Source of the DNA: CAMCQY01 sp044370415
GTDB lineage: Bacteria > Planctomycetota > Planctomycetia > Pirellulales > UBA1268
Assembly: GCA_044370415.1 (NCBI GenBank)
Contig: JBILVO010000006.1
Location: forward strand, 1-63,733
DNA: 63,733 nucleotides
Direction of reading: 5' to 3'
Shown: one piece after another, positions 56,171-63,733 of the stretch
Layout: the number at the start of each line of letters is the position of its first letter
How positions within the stretch are numbered: position 1 is the first letter of the stretch
Notes under the pieces: generated by a model
Database searches by the model: none
The model's input: the letters and a program-made list of their open reading frames with translations, nothing else
What the model was told of the DNA's origin: nothing
Made by a program: the position numbers and the translations under genes

Positions 56171-56935
56171 TCACCCGCAGGAGACGTTCGTGACGGCCGG
56201 AGCGGCACTCACCGCGGTCGCGCAAGGCACGGCATCCCCCACCACCTCTCCGTGCTGGAGTTCCAGCACGGAGGTGCATTCCTTGGCGATCAGTGCCCGT
56301 GAATGCGACGCGAGCACGAGGATGCCGGCCTTCGAAACGATCTCTCGAAGCCGCCCCTCGGCCTGCCTCTGGAACTGCTCGTCTCCCACCGACAGCCATT
56401 CGTCCATGAGCAGGATGTCGGTGCGGATCGACGTCACGATCGAAAATGCCAGCCGCATCATCATGCCCGTCGAATAGGTTCGCACCGGCATGGAGAGATA
56501 CTCACCCAGACCGCTGAATTCGGCGATGTCGGGCATGACCCTGCGGATCGTCGCCCGGTCGATTCCCAGCACGAGGCCGCGGATGAGGATGTTCTCGTAG
56601 CCGCTGGCGTCCAGTTCGATGCCCAGCAAGGGATTGACGAGGCTCGCGATCGTGCCCTCACGGCGATAGGTGCCGCAGGTCGGTGGATAGACGCCCGCGA
56701 GTGTCTGCAGCAACGTCGACTTTCCGGCGCCGTTGTGGCCGACGAGCCCCAACCGATCGCCCTCCCGGAGGTGGAGCGTGATGTTGCGCAGCGCCTGGAC
56801 CACCGTGACGCCCGTACTGACACCGATCCGCCCTCCGGTGGCCGCCGAGGCGATCGTCGTCTTCAACGACGTGGCGTGGGCGCCGAAGATCGGAAATTCG
56901 ACGGAGACGTTCTCGAGCGTCAAAAAGGTCGGCAC
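56171..56935 (-). CDS. polysaccharide ABC exporter ATP-binding protein (Wzt/TagH type)
   Basis: The 254-residue ATPase has the polysaccharide-exporter pattern: a variable N-terminal loop, Walker A GHNGAGKSTLLQTLAG at about 66-81, NILIRGLVLG, YSTGMMMRLAFSI as signature and ILLMDEWLSVGDE as Walker B. It lacks the C-terminal sugar-binding domain of O-antigen Wzt proteins, so cargo recognition must lie elsewhere. The start is GTG at 56935. It follows the permease gene by four bases and converges on the membrane glycosyltransferase gene. Confidence 0.9.
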   Translation of the reverse strand: MPTFLTLENVSVEFPIFGAHATSLKTTIASAATGGRIGVSTGVTVVQALRNITLHLREGDRLGLVGHNGAGKSTLLQTLAGVYPPTCGTYRREGTIASLVNPLLGIELDASGYENILIRGLVLGIDRATIRRVMPDIAEFSGLGEYLSMPVRTYSTGMMMRLAFSIVTSIRTDILLMDEWLSVGDEQFQRQAEGRLREIVSKAGILVLASHSRALIAKECTSVLELQHGEVVGDAVPCATAVSAAPAVTNVSCG

Positions 56936-56939
56936 GGGG

Positions 56940-57740
56940 CTATATCCAGTAGATCAACTGCAATCGCTTCTTCGCGTAGAGCGCGGCCGCGACCGCGATG
57001 TTCAGGCACGTCAGGCACGCCAGAAACCACCAGGTGCCTGGGGCGACGACACCCCCGAGCAACGGGAGACGCACGGCGTCGAGCATCTGGGCCAGCGGGT
57101 TGTAGAGGATGAACTTGGCCCGCGCGGGCAGCCTGTCAGGAAACCAGAAGACCGGGGTCAGGAACATCATGAACTGCAGCACGCTGGCGACGATCTGGCC
57201 CACGTCGCGATACCGCGCACAGACGATGCCCAGAGTGATCGCCGCGGCATGCAGATTGACCAGCACCACCAGGAAGCCGGGCACGAACATGAGCATGCGG
57301 GGAGACCAGGACAGCCCGGCCCAGACGGCGACCGGAACGAACAGCACGAAGTGGTGTGCCAGCTGGATAACCTGCCGGGCGATGTTCCTCCAGACGAACG
57401 TGCTGCGAGGAAACGCCCCCTGCTTGAGGTATGGTGCAGCGGCGATGAAGGTTTGACACGAGTCATTGATGCTCGACGTGAAAAAATTCCAAAAGATGAT
57501 GCCCAGTGTCAGGTGCGGAAAGAACGTGTTAAGCGGCACATTGAAGAGGGCGGAGTAGAGCGGCCCCATGCCCAGGAGCATCGCCCCCATACTGAGCGTG
57601 ATCCACAGCGGCCCCAGCAGCGACCGGCGATAGCGGAGGACCGTGTCGTACCAGGCCAGCGTCCACCAGAGGTCGACGTTCCGCGTGCCGGCCCACCAGT
57701 CCGCCCAGGCCGAATGCGTGCTCGACGAGGAGGCATTCAT
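56940..57740 (-). CDS. polysaccharide ABC exporter permease (Wzm/TagG type)
   Basis: The 266-residue membrane protein has the ABC-2 exporter layout: a cytoplasmic N-terminus with WYDTVLRYRRSLLGPLWITL, then six membrane segments and the PRSTFVWRNIARQVIQLAHH loop. It ends NPLAQMLDAVRLPLLGG and a basic tail. Together with the ATPase it should export a lipid-linked glycan made by the neighbouring enzymes. The ATG at 57740 gives the usual length. The pair is transcribed against the synthesis genes, so it has its own promoter in the gap to the right. Confidence 0.9.
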   Translation of the reverse strand: MNASSSSTHSAWADWWAGTRNVDLWWTLAWYDTVLRYRRSLLGPLWITLSMGAMLLGMGPLYSALFNVPLNTFFPHLTLGIIFWNFFTSSINDSCQTFIAAAPYLKQGAFPRSTFVWRNIARQVIQLAHHFVLFVPVAVWAGLSWSPRMLMFVPGFLVVLVNLHAAAITLGIVCARYRDVGQIVASVLQFMMFLTPVFWFPDRLPARAKFILYNPLAQMLDAVRLPLLGGVVAPGTWWFLACLTCLNIAVAAALYAKKRLQLIYWI

Positions 57741-58102
57741 GGGAAACGGCCTGCGAGCGGACCGGGGAGGTGGGCGGCGATGCCGGCGGGCCGACATGCA
57801 GGCACAACCGGGCCTGTAACGGCGACCGCGTGTCCGTGACCCGACAGTAGGCAGCCCCATTCCCCCCGTCAAGCCGCTTAAAAAGCCGCTTCTTCGCCGT
57901 GGTTCGGCCGTTTCGACGCCCGCACACCGGGCTCCGGGACTGCCTCAACGACCGCCGCAGGCGGCCGAGGCAGCATCACAAAACGCACCGCTCCGCCCCT
58001 TCCGAACACTCCCCACACATCCTTCGTATAGGGTTTCACGAGTTGCCGGCGCGTGTGTTCGTGCCTGCGGCCGGATTGGAGTCACTCCAGAGGGAGAAGG
58101 CG
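57741..58102. other. 362-base intergenic stretch with hairpin
   Basis: It separates the divergent exporter operon and a small acidic gene, so promoters for both should be here. I see only weak -10-like boxes (TATAGGG near 58029) and a repeated AGCCGCTT near 57870-57888. The clearest structure is the hairpin at 57940-57973. No real gene is visible. Confidence 0.5.
57940..57973. other. nested hairpin
   Basis: CTGCCTC (57940-57946) pairs with GAGGCAG (57967-57973), and CCGCC pairs with GGCGG inside it around a GCA loop. No T tract follows, so a role in RNA structure or DNA binding is as likely as termination. Confidence 0.5.
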
Positions 58103-58396
58103 ATGGTTCGCGAGGAACTCTTTTCGCTGTGCGAGCAGTTCGTGCGTTCACGTGACGCGGAAGCAGGCGAAGCGATGCCGGCCCCCGGGGATCCGGCGCC
58201 GGAGATTCTCCGCAGCTATCGCCTGGCCGAGATCTCCGAAAGCGAGATGGAGGCCCTGCTCGCCTACGTCGGCGACCCCGACGAGGAGGACTGCTGCCAG
58301 ACGGCCGGCATCGCCGATGAGTCCTTCGACGTCGTCGGTCAGGCTCGCTGGGCGGATGACGACGACGAACCGGCGCCGCCGAACCGACCGCGTTGA
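58103..58396 (+). CDS. small acidic protein of unknown function
   Basis: The 97-residue protein is strongly acidic and starts with a helical segment (REELFSLCEQFVRSRDAEAG). It ends in an Asp/Glu/Pro-rich tail. I do not recognise a domain. GGGAGAAGG lies at good distance before the ATG at 58103, which supports translation. It stands alone, converging on the thioesterase gene. Confidence 0.6.
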   Translation: MVREELFSLCEQFVRSRDAEAGEAMPAPGDPAPEILRSYRLAEISESEMEALLAYVGDPDEEDCCQTAGIADESFDVVGQARWADDDDEPAPPNRPR

Positions 58397-58430
58397 CGGC
58401 CGCCGGCGGGCGTGACGACCGCGCTATCCC

Positions 58431-58817
58431 TCAGCCGAGCATCCAGTCGGGGAGCCGGCGGATCCTGCCCTCCGGGTCGACGCAGACCACGGTCGTCGTG
58501 CCGGTCGCGAGGATGGTCTTGTCGCGGATCAGTTCGTAGGCGTGCTTGATGTGTGCCGCCCCGATCTTCTCCACGCGGGTCCGCAGGCGGAGCACGTCAT
58601 CGTAGTCGGCGGGGGCGAGGTACTTGCAGGAGACCTCGGACACCACCATGAAGAGCCCCTCGTCCTCGAAGTTGCGGTAGGTCCTGCCGTACGACCGGAG
58701 CATCTCCGTCCGTCCCATCTCGAAGTAGGTGAGATAGTTGGCGTGGTGCAACCGCCGCTGGCCGTCGGTCTCCTGGTACCGCACCCGGATCTCGATCTCG
58801 TGAACTGGTTCGGCCAT
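58431..58817 (-). CDS. hot-dog acyl-CoA thioesterase (YbgC-like)
   Basis: The 128-residue protein is of the 4HBT hot-dog fold. The motif RYQETDGQRRLHHANYLTYF contains the catalytic aspartate and the HHANY turn, then FEMGRTEMLRSYG and VVSEVSCKYLAPADYDDVL. Such enzymes hydrolyse acyl-CoA or 4-hydroxybenzoyl-CoA thioesters; the substrate is not clear. It is divergent from the ACT-domain gene. The length is typical and all core blocks are present. Confidence 0.88.
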   Translation of the reverse strand: MAEPVHEIEIRVRYQETDGQRRLHHANYLTYFEMGRTEMLRSYGRTYRNFEDEGLFMVVSEVSCKYLAPADYDDVLRLRTRVEKIGAAHIKHAYELIRDKTILATGTTTVVCVDPEGRIRRLPDWMLG

Positions 58818-58980
58818 CGTCCTCGCGTCCGTACGGGTGTCTGATCCGGTCAGCCCGGCCGCCGAGCCGCCTTCATTGACCCTGCCGGTCGGGAGACTCT
58901 ATCCTTTCGGCACGAGGCCTCCCAGCCTCGCACCCTCCCCATCGGACGCATTCCCTCCCCGCCCCCCTGGAGCCCGTGAC

Positions 58981-59481
58981 GTGAGTGTGGGAGATGCCGG
59001 CGAAGGGACGGGAGTCGGGTTCGCCACCGCGCGCGGCCGCAACTGGCCCACGCTCCGCCAATTCACGGTGTTTCTCGAGAACCGGGTCGGCCAGTTGCTC
59101 GAGGTGGTGAGGCGGTTCGACGGATCGAAGGTACGGATCGTCGCCCTGTCGATCAGCGATTCCGGGGAATGCGCCTTCGTGCGGTTCCTCCTCAGCCACC
59201 CGGAGCAGGGCCGGGAAATCCTCGAACGCGCCGGGCTGGCGCTGATCGAGAGCGATCTCATCGGCGTGGAGCTTCCCGACGACAGCCAGCCGCTGCAGCG
59301 GATCTGCACGGCGCTCCTGCAGGCCGAGGTGAACATCATCCAGGCCTATCCCATCCTCGCCCGCCCGCGGGGCCGGCCCGCCGTCGCCTTGATGGTCGAC
59401 AACACGGAGATGGGACTCGAGACCCTGGCGAACAAGGGCTTCACGACGATCACCGAGGGCGACCTCGACGCCAACGACTGA
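58981..59481 (+). CDS. tandem ACT-domain protein
   Basis: The 166-residue protein has two ACT-like repeats: FTVFLENRVGQLLEVVRRFD at about residues 27-46 and a second that starts QRICTALLQAEVNIIQAY. ACT domains bind amino acids and control linked enzymes; here no enzyme domain is attached, so it may be a free regulator. The GTG at 58981 is chosen because GGAG lies eight bases upstream. An earlier GTG at 58837 would add a low-complexity tail. It converges on the zinc-ribbon gene at 59537. Confidence 0.8.
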   Translation: MSVGDAGEGTGVGFATARGRNWPTLRQFTVFLENRVGQLLEVVRRFDGSKVRIVALSISDSGECAFVRFLLSHPEQGREILERAGLALIESDLIGVELPDDSQPLQRICTALLQAEVNIIQAYPILARPRGRPAVALMVDNTEMGLETLANKGFTTITEGDLDAND

Positions 59482-59536
59482 CGCGTCGTCGGTGGCCGCT
59501 CGCCGCCTGCTGAGGACGTGGACGGAGGTCGTCGTC

Positions 59537-60283
59537 CTACTCGAACATCCCGTCGGGAAGATCGCCGACGTTGCGGACCACGATCCTCTTGATCGACTCC
59601 CAGGCGACCGCCGTGAGCGTGACGGTGCCGTCGACGGCCTGGCTCGCGAAGAGGGCGTGCGTGCCGGAGGACCACCGGCGATCGAACCACTTCGGCAGGA
59701 CCACGCTGCCCCCCTCGATGTGCAGTTCGACGACGCCCCCCCGATCCACCTCCTCCCACAGCCGCGTGAGGAGCCCGGCGATCGACGAGGGCGTCCCGGC
59801 CTGATCGAGGGCGGGCGCGGGCCGGTGCTCTGCCGCCGCAGGGGCCGCGGCCGGCACCGGTTCAGCGACATCGCACACGACCGCAGCGGCCGGCGCCGAC
59901 GCGATCGGTCCACTGCCGGACATCCCCGGGCCGGCATCGGCCGGCTTGGCCGGCGGCGGCTCCGCCGCCGGTGCGGCGGCCGCGTCGGCGGGCTGGGCCA
60001 CGGCATGCACCCCTGCTGCGGGCGGCCCCTTCGCCTCGGTGGCGGAGGGAATGCGAAATGCCGCCTGGCACTTGGCGCACTTGCCCATCTTGCCGACATG
60101 GGACGCCGGCACGACGAGCCGGTGGCCGTTGGGACAGTGGACGACGACGGTGTCGCGAGGCGGCGCATGCGCCGTCGGCGCTATCGCGGCCGGTGCAGCG
60201 GCCGCAGCCGGCGCCGCAGGTGACACCGAAGGTGACGCTGCCACCTCGAACTTGCCCCAGTCGATCGCCTTGTCGTCGTTCAT
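59537..60283 (-). CDS. zinc-ribbon protein with Ala/Pro linker
   Basis: The 248-residue protein has a central zinc ribbon (CPNGHRLVVPASHVGKMGKC then AKCQAAFRIP) where three cysteines and one histidine would bind zinc. Long Ala/Pro-rich linkers flank it. The C-terminal 90 residues are globular-looking (GGVVELHIEGGSVVLPKWF and DGTVTLTAVAWESIKRIVV). This CPNGH type of ribbon is widespread in planctomycetes. Function unknown. The ATG at 60283 is preferred over a hydrophobic upstream extension. It faces another zinc-ribbon gene across a shared promoter region. Confidence 0.68.
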   Translation of the reverse strand: MNDDKAIDWGKFEVAASPSVSPAAPAAAAAPAAIAPTAHAPPRDTVVVHCPNGHRLVVPASHVGKMGKCAKCQAAFRIPSATEAKGPPAAGVHAVAQPADAAAAPAAEPPPAKPADAGPGMSGSGPIASAPAAAVVCDVAEPVPAAAPAAAEHRPAPALDQAGTPSSIAGLLTRLWEEVDRGGVVELHIEGGSVVLPKWFDRRWSSGTHALFASQAVDGTVTLTAVAWESIKRIVVRNVGDLPDGMFE

Positions 60284-60338
60284 GCGCCTGCAGCCCGCCC
60301 CAAGAAGTCCCGCGAGCCACGTCCCAAGGGCCCATGAC

Positions 60339-60365
60339 ATTCTACCCGACCAGCGGCCGGGTCAA
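60339..60365 (-). promoter_or_regulatory. promoter of the minus-strand zinc-ribbon gene
   Basis: On the minus strand TTGACC and TAGAAT are 15 bases apart, a little short of the usual spacing. The start would be near 60330, 45-50 bases before the ATG at 60283. Confidence 0.42.
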
Positions 60366-60498
60366 CGCGGCGGCGGGATTTCCGCGACGCGTCCGCGCGC
60401 CTTGACGCGGCGATCCCGGACTCTGACACTGCCGCCACGGCGTGAGCGGCCCGGCGCCCATCGCGCGGCATCCGACCTTCCGATCAGGCGACGACTTC

Positions 60499-61158
60499 AT
60501 GGCGATCAAGGTCCTCTGCCCGGGCTGCCGGACGTTCTTCACGGTCAGCGACAAGTTCGCCGGCCGCACCGGCCCCTGCCCGAAATGCAAGGCGCCCATC
60601 ACGATCCCCGCCGCCGTCACGGAGGTGAAGATCCAGGGCCCCGAGGAGGAGGCCGTCCGCACCGGCCGGCCATCCCTCGCGCCGATCGTGTTCCAGGAGT
60701 TCCCGATCCCGCGGGCCGCCTACGTGGCGGTGGCGGTGGGAGCGATCGTGGCCATGATCCTCGCCGCCGTGGCCGGGCGGATCTGGGAGCCGGACCAGTT
60801 TCCCTACTGGCTGCTCGGCCTGGCCGCGTTCGTGGTGGCGGTTCCGTGCTGCTGGATCGGCTACGAGATCGTCCGCGACCGCAACCTGGCGCCCTACCGC
60901 GGCAGGCCGTTGGTCGTCCGCACGCTCATCTGCGCCGCCGTCTACGCGCTGCTCTGGGCCGTGAAGGGCTTCCTGCCGACGGACCTGACCAACGAGATGT
61001 GGGCCTGGGTCTACCTCGGGCCTCCCTTCTTCCTCGCGGGCAGCCTCGCGTCGCTGGCCGCCTACGACCTCGATTGGGGAACGGGCGTGGCCCATTATTC
61101 GCTCTACGTCATGTTCGCGGCTCTGCTGCGCTGGCTGGCGGGATTCATGCCGGTCTGA
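60499..61158 (+). CDS. zinc-ribbon membrane protein
   Basis: The 219-residue protein begins with a zinc ribbon (LCPGCRTFFTVSDKFAGRTG and CPKCKAPITIP) of the planctomycete type. Four or five membrane helices follow from residue about 78, for example AAYVAVAVGAIVAMILAAVAG and WLLGLAAFVVAVPCCWIGYE. The ribbon would lie in the cytoplasm. Function unknown. It ends two bases before the HD-domain gene, with which it is probably co-transcribed, and is divergent from another zinc-ribbon gene. Confidence 0.72.
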   Translation: MAIKVLCPGCRTFFTVSDKFAGRTGPCPKCKAPITIPAAVTEVKIQGPEEEAVRTGRPSLAPIVFQEFPIPRAAYVAVAVGAIVAMILAAVAGRIWEPDQFPYWLLGLAAFVVAVPCCWIGYEIVRDRNLAPYRGRPLVVRTLICAAVYALLWAVKGFLPTDLTNEMWAWVYLGPPFFLAGSLASLAAYDLDWGTGVAHYSLYVMFAALLRWLAGFMPV

Positions 61159-61159
61159 G

Positions 61160-62548
61160 ATGCCCGGCGCCGTGGAGCTGCTTGTGACCGCCATGCCCGC
61201 CAAGACACTTGATCGCCTGCCCGAACTGGCGGCCTTCGACTCGCACGCCGAGGGCGTGCGGATTCCGCCGGGTCTGACGGTGCCGCTCACGCCCCGGGTC
61301 CGTCGCCTGCTCGACACCCCGGCGATGCGTCGCCTCGCGCGGGTCGGCCAGCTCGGACTGGTGTCGCTGATCTACCCCGGCGCCGTCCACGGTCGGCTCG
61401 AGCACTCCCTCGGCGTCTACCGGCTGGCGATCGAGTTCCTGGCACGGCTGCGGCACGTGCCCCGGTTCGCGGCGGCGGTCGGCGAGGCGGACGCGGCCGC
61501 GTTCGTGGTGGCGGCACTGGTCCACGACATCGGTCATTGGCCCTTCTGCCATCCGATCGAGGACATGGGGCTGTCTCTGTTCCCGCGGCACGAGTCGCTT
61601 GTGCACGACATCCTGGGCCAGGGCGAGCTGGCCGCCGAGCTCGAGCGTTCATGGGGAATCTCTCCCGACCGCGTCGCCGCGCTGATCACCGGCGCCGCCA
61701 CCGATCCGGCCGGCCTCATCCTGCATTCGCTCCTCTCCGGCCCGATCGACGTCGACAAGATGGATTACCTGCGGCGTGACAGCCTCCACGCCGGCGTCCC
61801 CTACGGCCTGCATTTCGACGAGGAGCGGCTGCTCTCCAGCCTCTGCCTCGACGGCAGCGGCACCACGTTGGCGATCACCGAGAAGGGCCGCACCGCCGCC
61901 GAGATGCTGGTCTTCGCGCGGTATGTGATGTTCAGCGAGGTCTACTGGCACCACGCCGTCCGCAGCGCCACCGCCATGCTGCAACGGGCCGTCTGGCTCC
62001 TGCGCGACCGCATCGATCCGTGGCGGCTGGTTCGTGAGGATGACGGCGGGTTCATCGCGTTGCTCGCACAGATCGCGGCCGGCACGGCGGCCGCGCCACT
62101 GCTGGACGGGCTCTTCGGGCCACGACGATCGCTCTTCAAGCGGGTGGCGTCGTTCGACGCGCTGCGGCATCCGGCGATCCATCGATCGCTCGCGGGCCGC
62201 ACCTACGACGAGAAGGTGGCGGTGGCGGGTCGGCTGGCGATCGCCTGCGGTGGGATCGGCGAGAATGCCATCCTCATCGACGCGCCTCCCACGGAGCGCG
62301 AGGTGGAGTTTCGCCTCGATGTCCGCGACCGCGGCACGGAGCGGACCGCAGACGGGGCGTTTCGTTGGACGAGCCTCGCGGAGCTCTCGCCGGTGGTGCG
62401 CAGCCTCGCCCAGGAGCAGTTCGACGACCTCGTGAAGCGGGTGCGAATATTCGCCCCCGCGGAGGTGGCTGCCGCGATCGCCGGCCGCCCGGATCTCGAG
62501 CAGCTCGTGCTCGAGGCTGCCGGGCGGCCGAACGGTGACGGTGCGTGA
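61160..62548 (+). CDS. HD-domain phosphohydrolase, SAMHD1/dGTPase-like
   Basis: The 462-residue protein has the HD metal site: His77 and His82 in HGRLEHSLGV, His122-Asp123 in ALVHDIGHWPFCH and an aspartate in PIDVDKMDYLRRDS near residue 200. The spacing matches the SAMHD1/YwfO-type dNTP triphosphohydrolase group, so hydrolysis of nucleoside triphosphates is likely. The substrate is not fixed by sequence. The ATG at 61160 is one base past the previous stop; a second ATG at 61193 would also fit. It converges on the cytochrome gene, seven bases apart. Confidence 0.85.
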   Translation: MPGAVELLVTAMPAKTLDRLPELAAFDSHAEGVRIPPGLTVPLTPRVRRLLDTPAMRRLARVGQLGLVSLIYPGAVHGRLEHSLGVYRLAIEFLARLRHVPRFAAAVGEADAAAFVVAALVHDIGHWPFCHPIEDMGLSLFPRHESLVHDILGQGELAAELERSWGISPDRVAALITGAATDPAGLILHSLLSGPIDVDKMDYLRRDSLHAGVPYGLHFDEERLLSSLCLDGSGTTLAITEKGRTAAEMLVFARYVMFSEVYWHHAVRSATAMLQRAVWLLRDRIDPWRLVREDDGGFIALLAQIAAGTAAAPLLDGLFGPRRSLFKRVASFDALRHPAIHRSLAGRTYDEKVAVAGRLAIACGGIGENAILIDAPPTEREVEFRLDVRDRGTERTADGAFRWTSLAELSPVVRSLAQEQFDDLVKRVRIFAPAEVAAAIAGRPDLEQLVLEAAGRPNGDGA

Positions 62549-62555
62549 AGGGGGC

Positions 62556-62948
62556 TCACTTCCCCACGGGCAGCTTGCCCTGCTTGATCAGGTCGCCGAA
62601 GGTTGGCACGCCGGTCTTGGCCGGATCGCTCGACAGAGCGGCCACTTCCTCGAGCACCTTCTTGATCTTCGTCGCATCCTTGTCGTTCTTGTCGAGCCGC
62701 TCGGCCAGGGCGTTGCCGTAGATGTTGCGATCCTTCTTGACGCTGCCCACGTGGCACACGTTGCACTTCGCGGTCTCGACCTCCGCCGCCAGCGCCTTCT
62801 CGGCGTCGGATCCGTCGGCCTTCACGTACATGGCCTTGAACTCGTCCATGTACTGCTTCCGGGCGAAGGCCTCACGGGCCGAGCCCGCACACACGAGCGT
62901 CAGAACCGCTCCGAAGACCACGGCATACCTGCTGCAAGACCGCGACAT
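62556..62948 (-). CDS. small secreted c-type cytochrome-like protein
   Basis: The 130-residue protein has a signal peptide (YAVVFGAVLTLVCAGSA) and one heme-attachment motif CNVCH near residue 62. The sequence before it is helical and charged; the part after contains GNALAERLDKNDKDATKIKK. No obvious methionine ligand follows, so the heme may be bis-His or five-coordinate. Proteins of this kind are seen in planctomycetes but the partner is unknown. It has its own promoter-like sequence and is convergent with the HD gene. Confidence 0.78.
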   Translation of the reverse strand: MSRSCSRYAVVFGAVLTLVCAGSAREAFARKQYMDEFKAMYVKADGSDAEKALAAEVETAKCNVCHVGSVKKDRNIYGNALAERLDKNDKDATKIKKVLEEVAALSSDPAKTGVPTFGDLIKQGKLPVGK

Positions 62949-63016
62949 CGCTGCTCTCCAAGGTGGGGTGTCCGCCGGGAGGGATCGTCCACGATCCGCT
63001 CCACCGCGACAATTCT

Positions 63017-63045
63017 ACTAGACCCACCTGCCGCGCCGGCGTCAA
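63017..63045 (-). promoter_or_regulatory. promoter of the cytochrome-like gene
   Basis: On the minus strand TTGACG is followed after 17 bases by TCTAGT. The start is expected near 63010, about 60 bases before the ATG at 62948. The spacing is ideal and the -10 box matches at four positions. Confidence 0.45.
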
Positions 63046-63138
63046 GAAACAGGCTGCACCGCCGGCCGGCCGCTGCTCGGCAGCAGGCGCTAGGCGGCCC
63101 GCCGGCGACCACGCCCACCCGAACCGGCAGGCGGCGAT

Positions 63139-63733
63139 TCAGCGAGCGTCTGCCGAGGGCCAGGCCTCGATCCTGAGGGCGTGGTCGAGCGGCTGCGGAT
63201 GGGATGCGTAGTCCAGATCCAGCCGCTCGGCCGCGGCGTCGATGCGTCGGAAGACGCCGCTGCCCTGGTAGCGGCTGCCGGCATCGACCCACCCGATCGC
63301 CGCCCGGTAGGTCTGCGGATCACCGACGCCGATCTGCTCGAGCAGCGCGTGGCCCTCCGGCACCAGGAACCGGCAGCCGCGTGCGAGCCCCCGCACTCTC
63401 GCCGGCCGCGGCCGCGTCGGCGAATCGATCAGGCAGGCGAACCCATCGCCGCAGGCGAAGAGCCCATCGTCGAGCGTGACCGTGATCGCGACGCCGGCGC
63501 CACCAACCACGGCCGCCCCCTCGGCCAGCAGGAACCGCCCCGGCGTGACCACGCGACCGCCGGACCATGTCAGGTCGATCCGTCCCCCCTCGCCGCCGCC
63601 CACTCCACCGACCTCTCCCGCCGCCCCGCCTCCGGCCTCGAGGAACAGGGCGGCCCCTTCCACCCGGCTGTCGATCATCCGCACCTCCTGCCGGTCGCCG
63701 GACGACCGGTCGGAACGCACGCAGACGATCGCC
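63139..63733 (-). CDS. partial gene, C-terminal part only
   Basis: The frame is open to the right window edge, so about 198 C-terminal residues are visible and the start lies outside. The sequence is Gly/Val-rich with short beta-type repeats (GAALFLEAGGGAAGEVGGVG, then GGAGVAITVTLDDGLF). This resembles a right-handed beta-helix that often follows kinase domains in planctomycetes. I cannot confirm such a kinase here. It ends in ALRIEAWPSADAR. Function unknown. Confidence 0.5.
   Translation of the reverse strand, partial: AIVCVRSDRSSGDRQEVRMIDSRVEGAALFLEAGGGAAGEVGGVGGGEGGRIDLTWSGGRVVTPGRFLLAEGAAVVGGAGVAITVTLDDGLFACGDGFACLIDSPTRPRPARVRGLARGCRFLVPEGHALLEQIGVGDPQTYRAAIGWVDAGSRYQGSGVFRRIDAAAERLDLDYASHPQPLDHALRIEAWPSADAR

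Overview
The window is about 64 kb of very GC-rich bacterial chromosome. Several traits point to a planctomycete: small CxxC zinc-ribbon proteins, a secreted sulfatase, a two-component ABC exporter beside a membrane-anchored companion, an IHF/HU protein of planctomycete type, an EWLGI-type N-terminal domain, and a small secreted c-type cytochrome. The taxon is inferred from gene content; no rRNA or tRNA gene was seen. Codon choice strongly favours G/C at third positions, so long antisense open frames are common and were not annotated.

Left third (1-26 kb): a REP-like tandem repeat, a small lipoprotein and an HU/IHF gene are followed by the compact housekeeping run pyrD-trpS-acpS, which converges on topA. 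Next come a PpiD/SurA-like membrane protein with a perfect 15-bp minisatellite, glgB, a methyltransferase, a class-I-glutamine-amidotransferase-like hydrolase without its nucleophile, miaA and hisE-hisG. A futalosine-route menaquinone operon follows (mqnA-mqnC-amidohydrolase). Beside it lie an ABC-2 exporter operon, aroA and an iron-type alcohol dehydrogenase.

Middle (26-44 kb): a minus-strand run encodes a polar amino-acid ABC importer (binding protein, permease, ATPase), a disrupted ADP-ribosylglycohydrolase and a full-length bifunctional OvoA (ovothiol synthesis). Between permease and ATPase, a 17-bp triplication forms two tiny open frames chained by ATGA overlaps. A second ABC system (TrpXYZ-like) is translationally coupled to a STAS-domain protein. 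Then come a DMT-type permease, an adenosine/adenine deaminase, a sulfatase and an ABC-F ATPase.

Right third (44-58 kb) is a surface-polysaccharide locus: rfbC, rfbB, two NAD-dependent epimerases, a family-2 glycosyltransferase, a 1327-residue sulfotransferase/coiled-coil/RgpF/glycosyltransferase fusion and a 963-residue glycosyltransferase/multipass-membrane fusion. A converging Wzm/Wzt-type ABC exporter pair completes it. The layout suggests synthesis of a deoxysugar-containing, possibly sulfated glycan, its elongation on the cytoplasmic face and export by the ABC pair. The last 5 kb hold small conserved genes (hot-dog thioesterase, tandem ACT protein, two zinc-ribbon proteins, HD phosphohydrolase, c-type cytochrome) and a gene cut by the window edge.
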